Source of the DNA: Caulobacteraceae bacterium
GTDB lineage: Bacteria; Pseudomonadota; Alphaproteobacteria; Caulobacterales; Caulobacteraceae
NCBI GenBank assembly: GCA_031291645.1
Contig: JARLIQ010000118.1
Coordinates: forward strand, 1 to 35,581
Length of the DNA: 35,581 nt
Direction of reading: 5' to 3'
Both the position numbers and the translations under genes were made by a program. Shown here one piece after another: positions 6,898 through 13,262 of this stretch (its first letter is position 1; each line of letters begins with the position of its first letter). The notes under the pieces were generated by a model. The model did not search any database, was not told the origin of the DNA, and worked only from the letters and a program-made list of their open reading frames with translations.

Positions 6898-8544
6898 TTG
6901 CGCCCGCTCCTCGCCGCGTTCGCCGCCCTCGGCCTCAGCGCCCTGATCCTGGCCGGCTGCAAGCCGGAAAGGCCGCTGCGCGCGTCCTGCCCGGCGCACA
7001 GCCTGTGCCTGGAGGCCGGCAACGTCTCCGAGCCGGTCTCACTCGACCCGCCCAAGACCACCGGCACCTGGGAAGACCGGATCATGGGCGACACCACCAT
7101 CGGCCTGACCCAGAGCAGCGCCGCCGGCCGGCCGGTCCCCGGCATGGCGACGTCCTGGGACGTCAGCCCGGACGGCCTGGTCTGGACCTTCCACCTCAGG
7201 AAGGCGCTGTGGTCGGACGGCGTCCCGGTCACGGCGAACGACTTCGTCTTCAGCCTGCGCCGGCTGATGGACCCCAGGACCGCGTCGGAATACGCCTACC
7301 TGCTGTACTTCATCAGGAACGCCGAGGCGGTGAACGAGGGCAAGGCGCCGCTGAGCGCCCTGGGCGTGGCCGCGCTCGACGACCACACCCTGCAGCTCAC
7401 CCTGACCCACCCGGTCCCCTACCTGCCGGAGATCGGCAAGCACCAGACCTTCTATCCGACGCCGCAGCACGTGGTCGAAAGGTGGGGCGACGCCTGGTCG
7501 CGGCCCGAGCACTACGTCTCGAACGGGCCCTTCAAGCTGGCGCGCTGGGCCTTCGGCGACCACATCACCGTGGTCAAGAACCCGCTGTTCTACGACGCCA
7601 GGTCGGTGTGCCTCGACCAGATCGACTACTATCCGACGTCCGACGCGATCGCCGCCGAGCGGCGGGTGCGGCGGGGCGAGCTGGACACCAACGCCGACAT
7701 CCAGTCCAACCGCATCGCCTTCCTGCGCCAGCCGGACCAGATCCCGGCCTATGTCCACACCCACACCTACCTCGGCGTGGCCTATCTGGCGTTCAACAGC
7801 CGCGACGTGGCGGCCTTCCGCGACCGGCGGGTGCGCCTGGCGCTCGACATGGCCATCGACCGCGATTTCATCACCCGGAAGCTGCTGCGCGGCGGCCAGG
7901 TCCCGGCCTACACCTTTACGCCCCCGGCCGTCGCCAACTACCAGCCGCCCCCGCCGCCGGTCTGGGCGGGCTGGCCCATCGAGCGCCGCCAGGCCGCGGC
8001 GCGGGCGCTGCTGGCGCAGGCCGGCTACGGCCCCGGCCACCCGCTGAAGATCGAGATCAAGCACCGCAACTCGCCCGATCCGACGCTGTTCATGCCCGCG
8101 GTCCAGGCCGACTGGAAGGCGATCGGGGTGACGGCGACCCTGGCCCAGGAAGAGGTGCAGATCGCCTACCAGGACTACCGGTTGCGCAACTTCCAGGTGG
8201 GCGACGCGGCCTGGATCGCCGACTTCAACGACGCCATGAGCTTCCTGGGCCTGCAGCAGTCCCAGACCGGCGCCCAGAACTATGGGGACTACGACAACCC
8301 GACCTACGACGCCCTGCTGGCCAAGGCCGACAACGAGCCCGACCTGGGCAAGCGCGCCGCCTACCTGGCCAAGGCCGAGGCGATCATGCTGGCCGACGCG
8401 CCGGTGGCCCCGGTCTATTTCTACATCACCAAGAACCTGGTGAACCCGAACGTCACCGGCTTCGTCGACAACGCGGTCGACCAGCACCGCGCGCGCTATC
8501 TCTGCTTCAAGGGCCACGGCGCCGCGGCGCCGTCCGGCGAGTGA
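6898..8544 (+). CDS. oppA: Peptide ABC transporter substrate-binding lipoprotein OppA type
   Basis: 548 residues from a TTG start at 6898, with AAGGA nine bases upstream inside the end of oppC; this start gives a proper lipoprotein signal (LLAAFAALGLSALILAGC, lipobox LAGC). The mature part is SBP_bac_5: EPVSLDPPKTTGTWEDRI, then LVWTFHLRKALWSDGVPVTA, FVFSLRRLMDP, and YVSNGPFKLARW. It captures peptides or similar solutes in the periplasm and delivers them to OppBC. Reading the same frame upstream gives a longer open stretch, but that overlaps oppC and is not coding. It converges on sppA with a seven-base gap. Confidence 0.92.
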   Translation: MRPLLAAFAALGLSALILAGCKPERPLRASCPAHSLCLEAGNVSEPVSLDPPKTTGTWEDRIMGDTTIGLTQSSAAGRPVPGMATSWDVSPDGLVWTFHLRKALWSDGVPVTANDFVFSLRRLMDPRTASEYAYLLYFIRNAEAVNEGKAPLSALGVAALDDHTLQLTLTHPVPYLPEIGKHQTFYPTPQHVVERWGDAWSRPEHYVSNGPFKLARWAFGDHITVVKNPLFYDARSVCLDQIDYYPTSDAIAAERRVRRGELDTNADIQSNRIAFLRQPDQIPAYVHTHTYLGVAYLAFNSRDVAAFRDRRVRLALDMAIDRDFITRKLLRGGQVPAYTFTPPAVANYQPPPPPVWAGWPIERRQAAARALLAQAGYGPGHPLKIEIKHRNSPDPTLFMPAVQADWKAIGVTATLAQEEVQIAYQDYRLRNFQVGDAAWIADFNDAMSFLGLQQSQTGAQNYGDYDNPTYDALLAKADNEPDLGKRAAYLAKAEAIMLADAPVAPVYFYITKNLVNPNVTGFVDNAVDQHRARYLCFKGHGAAAPSGE

Positions 8545-8551
8545 GGGGCGC

Positions 8552-10327
8552 TCAGAACCTCGGCAGGGGCGCCAGGACCAGGCCGCCGCCCGGGCTGGCG
8601 CGGACCCGCGCCTCGCTGGCCTGGTCGAGCAGCATCCGCGCGTGCGAATCGCCCAGCACCGAGACCGCCGCCTCCAGGGTGCGCAGCGAGCTTTCGCTGA
8701 CGCCGAACATCCGCTGCAGGGCCTCGAAGGGCGACCTGCGGGCGGTCACCGTCTTCAGCCGCACGTCCTGGCCCGCCAGGCCGGCCAGGGCCTTGGCCTT
8801 GTCCAGCGCCTGATAGAAGCCGCCGACCTCGTCCACCAGGCCGAGCTGCTTGGCCTGCAGCCCGGTCCAGACCCGCCCGCGGGCGATCTCGCGCACGCGC
8901 GCCGGCGGCAGGTGGCGACCCGTGGCGACCCGCGAGACGAAGCCGTCGTAGACCCGGTCGATCGCCGCGGAGAAGGCGGCCTGCTGCTGCGGGGTGAAGG
9001 GCTGGGCCGGATCGTCGGCGTTGGCGTAGCCGCCGCCGACGCTGAGCTGGCGCAGGTCGACGCCGAAATGGGCCAGGGTCTGGCCGATCGCCAGCTTGCC
9101 GCCGAACACCCCGATCGAGCCGGTCAGCGTCGTGGGCTCGGCGACGATCGCCGAGGCCTCGGACGAGATCCAGTAGCCGCCGGACGCCCCGTAGGCGCCC
9201 ATCGAGACCACCACCGGCTTCTTGGCCTTGGCCGCCCGCACGGCGGCCAGGATCTGCTCGGAGGCGGTGTCCGACCCGCCCGGCGAATTCAGCCGCAGCA
9301 CGATGGCCTTGACCTGGCTGTCGTCGGCCGCCGCGTAGAGGGCGTCGGCCACGTCGTCGGAATTGATCGTCTGGCTGCCCAGGCCGGCGCTGTTCGAGCC
9401 GGTCATGATGTCGCCCTCGGCGTTGACCACCGCCACCACCGGCTTGTTCAGCCCGCCGTCCAGCCGCGGGTTCGCGGCCTGATAGTCGTCGATGTCGACC
9501 AGCTTGGCGCCCGGCCCCGCGCGGCGCAGCGCCTCGGCCTGGGCCTCGCGCACCTGGCCCAGGCGGTCGATCAGCCCCTTGGCCTGGGCCTGGGCCGCGT
9601 CATAGGGGCCGGCCTCGATCAGGGCCTTCAGGGTCGCCGGCGACTGGCGGCGGTCGGCGGCCGCGGCCGCGACGGTGCTCTGGTAGATGGACCCCATCCA
9701 CGACAGCTCGCCCTCGCGGTGCGCGGGGGTGTAGTCGTCGTAGAGGTAGCCGTTGATCGCGTTCTTGTACTCGTAGCGCTGCTGGAAGTCCGGCTTGACG
9801 CCGTACTTGTCGAACAACCGCTTGAAGAAGACGTCCTGCGTCGCCAGGCCCGTGGCCTGGAACGGCGCGCCCGGCTGCATCCAGAACTGGTCGGCGCTCG
9901 CGCCCAGCATATAGGTCGAGGTGATCGCGCCGGAGGGATAGAGGCCCTGGCTGTGCACGATCACCGGCTTGCCGGCGGCGCGGAACCGCTTGAACGCCAG
10001 CCGCAGCTCGTCGGCCTCGCCCGGGGTGACGCCGCCCTCGGGCAGGCGCACGAACAGCGCCTTCACCCGGGTGTCGGTTTCGGCCCGGTGCAGGACGTCG
10101 GCGACCGTGGTCACCGCCATCGAGCGGCCGCTGAAGGCGGCGAAGGGGTTCTGCGGCTCCTGGTCGGTCAGGTCCTTGCGCAGGTCCAGCGACAGGACGG
10201 TGTTGTTCGCGGTCCCCGACGGATGGGCGGCGCCGGCGATCATCACCAGCGCGACGAACGGGACGCCGACGAAGAACAGCACAAGGCCGGCGAACACCCC
10301 GGCCATCGTCAAAAGGAACTGCTTCAT
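8552..10327 (-). CDS. sppA: Signal peptide peptidase SppA, 67-kDa type
   Basis: 591 residues. An N-terminal membrane anchor (residues of about 5-33) is followed by two tandem peptidase S49 domains. The catalytic dyad fits Lys188 in YEYKNA of the first half and Ser382 in GASGGYW of the second half, as in the E. coli long form. The segment [16 protein letters not shown] is also typical. The enzyme is an inner-membrane protease facing the periplasm that degrades cleaved signal peptides. The length matches the long (E. coli-type) family. Upstream lie the tRNA-Pro-type hairpin and the genomic island, so its native upstream neighbour was probably tRNA-Pro. Confidence 0.93.
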   Translation of the reverse strand: MKQFLLTMAGVFAGLVLFFVGVPFVALVMIAGAAHPSGTANNTVLSLDLRKDLTDQEPQNPFAAFSGRSMAVTTVADVLHRAETDTRVKALFVRLPEGGVTPGEADELRLAFKRFRAAGKPVIVHSQGLYPSGAITSTYMLGASADQFWMQPGAPFQATGLATQDVFFKRLFDKYGVKPDFQQRYEYKNAINGYLYDDYTPAHREGELSWMGSIYQSTVAAAAADRRQSPATLKALIEAGPYDAAQAQAKGLIDRLGQVREAQAEALRRAGPGAKLVDIDDYQAANPRLDGGLNKPVVAVVNAEGDIMTGSNSAGLGSQTINSDDVADALYAAADDSQVKAIVLRLNSPGGSDTASEQILAAVRAAKAKKPVVVSMGAYGASGGYWISSEASAIVAEPTTLTGSIGVFGGKLAIGQTLAHFGVDLRQLSVGGGYANADDPAQPFTPQQQAAFSAAIDRVYDGFVSRVATGRHLPPARVREIARGRVWTGLQAKQLGLVDEVGGFYQALDKAKALAGLAGQDVRLKTVTARRSPFEALQRMFGVSESSLRTLEAAVSVLGDSHARMLLDQASEARVRASPGGGLVLAPLPRF

Positions 10328-10393
10328 CGCCTCGCCCTGAGCCCGCCGCGGGTTCTACCCTAGACCGCGCGGGGTCGCGGTCAATTGAAGACA

Positions 10394-10412
10394 GGCCGCC
10401 CGTCGGGCGGCC
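10394..10412 (-). terminator. Hairpin, probable former tRNA-Pro terminator
   Basis: A perfect GC-rich inverted repeat (GGCCGCCCG / CGGGCGGCC) with a minimal loop, followed on the minus strand by TGTCTTC. If the island is removed, it lies about 30 bases after the tRNA-Pro 3' end, the expected place for the tRNA terminator. Confidence 0.5.
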
Positions 10413-10424
10413 CTGCGGGGGTGA

Positions 10425-10449
10425 GGCGGGCTGTTGGTCGGAGTAGCAG
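10425..10449 (-). repeat. Left attachment-site copy (tRNA-Pro 3' fragment)
   Basis: Identical over 25 bases to 12917-12941; the flanking bases on both sides differ (A versus G before, T versus G after). It contains the last 15 bases of tRNA-Pro without the rest of the gene. Confidence 0.8.
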
Positions 10450-10696
10450 TCCGCCTAATGAAATTGTAATTATTTCAGAAAAATAGGTATTGGAAAGTTT
10501 TTCCACAAAATGATCCGCAAGGGCGCGGTTCGGCTTGATCTTTCAAACCGCTGACTGCTCCAGTGGCCATGATAGCGGCCGGCCACGACGCGGCAAGAAC
10601 CCCGACGAAGGGGTCGGACGATTAGGACCGGTAGGAGCGCTTTAGCCGGCCAGCGAGCCACGGTAGCATTTTTGGGGCGAAACAGGCGGGTGATCC
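10450..10696. other. AT-rich non-coding left end of the island
   Basis: No convincing gene. The first 60 bases are very A/T-rich, the rest mixed. A minus-strand open frame at 10470-10715 (81 codons) is arginine-rich, matches nothing I know and has no ribosome binding site. The segment may hold arm-type integrase sites or the remains of a lost gene, but no repeat supports this. Confidence 0.4.
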
Positions 10697-11239
10697 ATGA
10701 ATGGCCAGCTAGCATCGGTCGTGCTCACCAGTTCGTTGATTGCCGGCTTAGTTAGCGTTCTTTGCACCGGAGTCTTCAATTTATGGTCTATGCAACAATA
10801 GCATAAGAATGACTGCTATAGATAGGTAATAAAAAAGCGCATAACGGCGTACGAAAAACTAGAATTACTAATTACAAATGTAAAGACGGCGGTATTGGGT
10901 GCGGACGGGAAGACCTATCATTGGGTATTTTCTGGCGATCCGAAGGGTGTGGGAATTTATGGGGTTCTAGCCACAATCACAGCTGAAACGCTCTGGATAA
11001 GTACTGTAGCGTTCAAAAAATCGCAGGAATTTAATAGATTGCTGTTCAGCCTACCGCAGGATGAAGTTGGGCGCATCCAGTTTGGAAAGGACAACTATCA
11101 GCGCATTGCCACTATCCGGAGTGAGCTTGAGATCATAGTTGCTTACGATGCGCTCGAACTCTACAAAGTACATAAATTCTTGAAATCAAAGGTTCGCGAT
11201 GTGTCCGGGTTCGAACTGGTCGACCTGGGTAAGCCATAG
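10697..11239 (+). pseudogene. Small membrane-anchored protein gene with two in-frame amber codons
   Basis: From ATG 10697 the frame reads an N-terminal hydrophobic segment (about residues 5-31, SVVLTSSLIAGLVSVLCTGV) and a basic/polar stretch, but is cut by TAG at 10799-10801 and again by TAG at 10823-10825. The same frame then runs open with a coding look (IKKRITAYEKLELLITNVK and onward) to TAG at 11237-11239. If each TAG were CAG (Gln), the product would be a continuous protein of 180 residues: one membrane helix, a basic helix and a globular domain. A TTG at 10895 could still start a 114-residue fragment. Codon use (TTA, ATA, CTA, AGA) is unlike the neighbours, so it was acquired. Family unknown. 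Decay by two C-to-T changes is likelier than stop-codon read-through. Confidence 0.65.
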
Positions 11240-11250
11240 AATGCGGTCGT

Positions 11251-12123
11251 CTACCAGCGGCCAGGTAAGATGCGGAGCGCTGCCTGTCCTTCCTTGGAGA
11301 TCAGGCAGAGGTCGTTTCCGTGGAAGCCCCACGCAGGGTCAACGATCGGAACAGACGGCGAGGCCGCAGACAGCCATCCCGGCTCATCAACGAGTGGGTC
11401 GTAGGTCTGGAGCGCGTGTAGCGCGCGGTCCGCAAGCACCGCTTGCCACACCGACGAACCGTCGGTGCTGATCACCGCGCCCATGACCGACTTGCCGCCT
11501 GCCCCGGCGACCGTCATCAGGCCGTGGCGAGCGAGCTTCACGCGATCGCCGGAGTAGGCAGTCACGCCATGCAGCAGAAGTCGCCCGGTTGCCGCTCGGG
11601 TGGCGATCACCCGGGCCTCAAGGGTCCCGTCGTCAAAGCTGCGATGGTCGCCGAGCATGACCGCAATCGCGTCGTGATAGCTGAACATCACGTAGAGTAG
11701 TTCCTTAGAGCGGGCGGCTCGAAGGTGGAGATGGTGGACTTCCCAGGCGTTGAGTGCGAAGTCCTTTCCGCCCCATTCGACGCCCCGCCGCCGACCAACG
11801 GGCTTCGGAACATAGCCTTTCGTCCAGACTTGCTCCGATAGGACGTCCGACAAGTCCTCACCACGTCTGATGCGCCCGGCAAGCTCATAGACCGCGGTCT
11901 CATGCTGTAGGGCGGCCCGATCCCAAAATCCGGGCGCGAATATCAGGTGGCGAGGGCGGGGCGGTACGCGCCGGCTCGCCCAACTGTAGAAAGCCTGGAG
12001 CAGCGCCGGCAACGGCATCCGGTCCAGCTCGGCGCGGACCTCAGCCGTGTCCAGCGAACAAGGCATCTCGGCGACGATGGCCTGTCGCAACGCCTCGACC
12101 CGCGGTGGAAGCGTTGAAGTCAT
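11251..12123 (-). CDS. Conserved hypothetical protein with HHLHL motif, island cargo
   Basis: 290 residues from ATG 12123 (AGGG directly upstream); a longer frame to 12279 would overlap the divergent gene and its acidic/His-rich extra residues look non-coding. Visible features: FYSWASRRVPPRPRHLIF at about 45-62, GRIRRGEDLSDVLS at 83-96, then NAWEVHHLHL with the HHLHL motif at 130-134, and two predicted strands (KELLYVMF, DAIAVMLGDH). From memory, the combination PPRPR...LS...LN.W.(V/I)HHLHL recurs in uncharacterised bacterial proteins; I know no proven function. The clustered histidines could bind metal or form a nuclease-like site, but this is a guess. No signal peptide or membrane segment. 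Convergent with the amber-interrupted gene (11-base gap), divergent from 12208. Confidence 0.7.
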   Translation of the reverse strand: MTSTLPPRVEALRQAIVAEMPCSLDTAEVRAELDRMPLPALLQAFYSWASRRVPPRPRHLIFAPGFWDRAALQHETAVYELAGRIRRGEDLSDVLSEQVWTKGYVPKPVGRRRGVEWGGKDFALNAWEVHHLHLRAARSKELLYVMFSYHDAIAVMLGDHRSFDDGTLEARVIATRAATGRLLLHGVTAYSGDRVKLARHGLMTVAGAGGKSVMGAVISTDGSSVWQAVLADRALHALQTYDPLVDEPGWLSAASPSVPIVDPAWGFHGNDLCLISKEGQAALRILPGRW

Positions 12124-12207
12124 CCCTAGTGCTCGTTTCGGAAGCAGTTGGACACGCGGCCAGGATAGCGGGAAGCTGAGGTGGTCGGCTAGGGGACGGA
12201 GGGGCAT

Positions 12208-12717
12208 ATGGGGGTCGCAATCAGCGTACTGGTGATCGTCGCGCTCGTCGTCCTGATCATCCGCGCGCTGGTCGGCCACAAGTCTGAGGTCAAGATCACA
12301 TATGGCGGTCCAGTGCAGCCCTCAGCGCTGCCGCCGCTCCCAAAGCTCACCCCCGCGGAGATTGAGGCGCGATCGTCCGCGATGGTGTCAGAGTGGGTCG
12401 AATACGCCGGGGCGACCCCGCCGCTACGGCTGCACGTGCGCGGACAGAGCCACGAGACCTATCGGCTGTTTAGCCGCAAGCACATCGACCTGATCGGCGA
12501 AGATGCGGTTCAAGCCATGCCGGAGACCATGCTCGCAAACCTCAACCACATCGTCATGGCCGACGCCTACGTCACCGGTTGGGAGGGCGCGGTCTATCCG
12601 AACGGCGCGCCCATGCCTTACTCGCCCCGGAACCTGGCGATCATGATGGGCGCGGACCCCTATCTGGTGACGTTCATTTCGCAGACAGCGGAACGGCTGA
12701 GCCCCCCATGGCCTTAA
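12208..12717 (+). CDS. Membrane-anchored protein with phage tail-chaperone-like C-terminus
   Basis: 169 residues; ATG 12208 is preceded by GGAGGGG at good distance. One N-terminal transmembrane helix (about residues 4-22, AISVLVIVALVVLIIRALV), then a Pro-rich linker. The C-terminal part (residues of about 100-165) contains VTGWEGAVYPNGAPMPYSP followed by NLAIMM, close in pattern to the (I/V)xGWEGVxDEDGxPxPFSxE motif I recall from phage tail-assembly chaperones. A membrane anchor is not typical of that family, so this may be a domain re-use or a coincidence. It is the last gene before the right attachment site. Function unknown; an origin from a phage or phage satellite is an inference. Confidence 0.65.
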   Translation: MGVAISVLVIVALVVLIIRALVGHKSEVKITYGGPVQPSALPPLPKLTPAEIEARSSAMVSEWVEYAGATPPLRLHVRGQSHETYRLFSRKHIDLIGEDAVQAMPETMLANLNHIVMADAYVTGWEGAVYPNGAPMPYSPRNLAIMMGADPYLVTFISQTAERLSPPWP

Positions 12718-12916
12718 GGCAGATAGCCGCCCTCTTCCAATAGAGCATGCCTAGGAAGTCCGACCTTTAGGGTGGAGGAGCAACCCCTGCTCATCGGCCG
12801 CCAGGAAGATACGCGCCGCCATTCCTCAATCTGAGGCCTTTCCGGCTGGGGTGTATCGTGGAAGACCTCAGCCCAGCGCTGAATGCCCCAACCGGTATCA
12901 TTCCGGGCGGTTGGGG
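12718..12916. other. Non-coding right end of the island with hairpin at 12886-12916
   Basis: No gene seen. An inverted repeat (CCCCAACCG at 12886-12894, CGGTTGGGG at 12908-12916) ends exactly where the attachment repeat begins. On the minus strand it directly follows tRNA-Pro, so it could act as the present tRNA terminator (no T-run) or as a recombination accessory site. A small CCTCA/TGAGG palindrome lies at about 12826-12838. Confidence 0.45.
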
Positions 12917-12941
12917 GGCGGGCTGTTGGTCGGAGTAGCAG
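12917..12941 (-). repeat. Right attachment-site copy within tRNA-Pro
   Basis: Perfect 25-base direct repeat of 10425-10449. Its upper 15 bases are the tRNA-Pro 3' end with encoded CCA. Confidence 0.8.
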
Positions 12942-13003
12942 GATTCGAACCTGCGACCCCCGCCTCCCGAAGACGGTGCTCTACCAGACTGAGCTATACT
13001 CCG
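12927..13003 (-). tRNA. tRNA-Pro(CGG)
   Basis: 77 bases with CCA encoded. The acceptor stem CGGAGTA pairs with TACTCCG, the anticodon loop is TTCGGGA with anticodon CGG in a CCGTC/GGCGG stem, and the T-loop is GTTCGAATC. Its 3' end is the island attachment site and has been kept intact. Confidence 0.96.
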
Positions 13004-13016
13004 ACGCGAGGGGCGG

Positions 13017-13045
13017 CTTATAGAGCAGGCCCGCCGACGCCGCAA
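13017..13045 (-). promoter_or_regulatory. Probable tRNA-Pro promoter
   Basis: On the minus strand TTGCGG (13045-13040), 17 bases, TATAAG (13022-13017), with the -10 box ending 13 bases before the tRNA 5' end. Confidence 0.5.
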
Positions 13046-13146
13046 GCGAGGTGCGGAAGGCGCTGTTGCATTGGTTTGAACCTTGCGATATCCCGACCGC
13101 CTCGCGACGCGGCGCCCGCGCGCGGGCCTCGGATCCACCGATCCGT

Positions 13147-13220
13147 TGGGGGATGGTGTAATGGTAACACAGCGGTTTTTGGTACCGTTATTCTAGGTTC
13201 GAGTCCTAGTCCCCCAGCCA
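13147..13220 (+). tRNA. tRNA-Gln(TTG)
   Basis: 74 bases with CCA encoded. The acceptor stem TGGGGGA pairs with TCCCCCA, the anticodon loop is TTTTGGT with anticodon TTG in a GCGGT/ACCGT stem, and the T-arm carries GTTCGAGTC. It is divergent from tRNA-Pro. Confidence 0.96.
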
Positions 13221-13262
13221 CCATCCCCGGTCAGCGCAGAAGCGTTCGGGAGGGAGCGGTCG

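Larger units (their letters stand above)
10425..12941. mobile_element. Small genomic island in the 3' end of tRNA-Pro(CGG)
   Basis: The region lies between two perfect 25-base direct repeats, 10425-10449 and 12917-12941. The right copy covers the last 15 bases of tRNA-Pro including CCA plus 10 bases downstream; the left copy is an orphan tRNA fragment. This is the classical footprint of site-specific integration at a tRNA 3' end. The content differs from the backbone: 10450-11240 is strongly AT-rich with rare codons such as TTA, ATA, CTA and AGA, and 11251-12717 is intermediate. It holds three genes, one broken. No integrase or excisionase is visible, so the island is either decayed or moved by an integrase supplied elsewhere. 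Confidence 0.8.

Noticed and set aside
10470-10715. Minus-strand ORF at the left end of the island as a possible integrase remnant
   Set aside because: No R-H-R-Y tyrosine recombinase motif or other recombinase feature, no ribosome binding site, and Arg-rich composition. Not supported as a gene.
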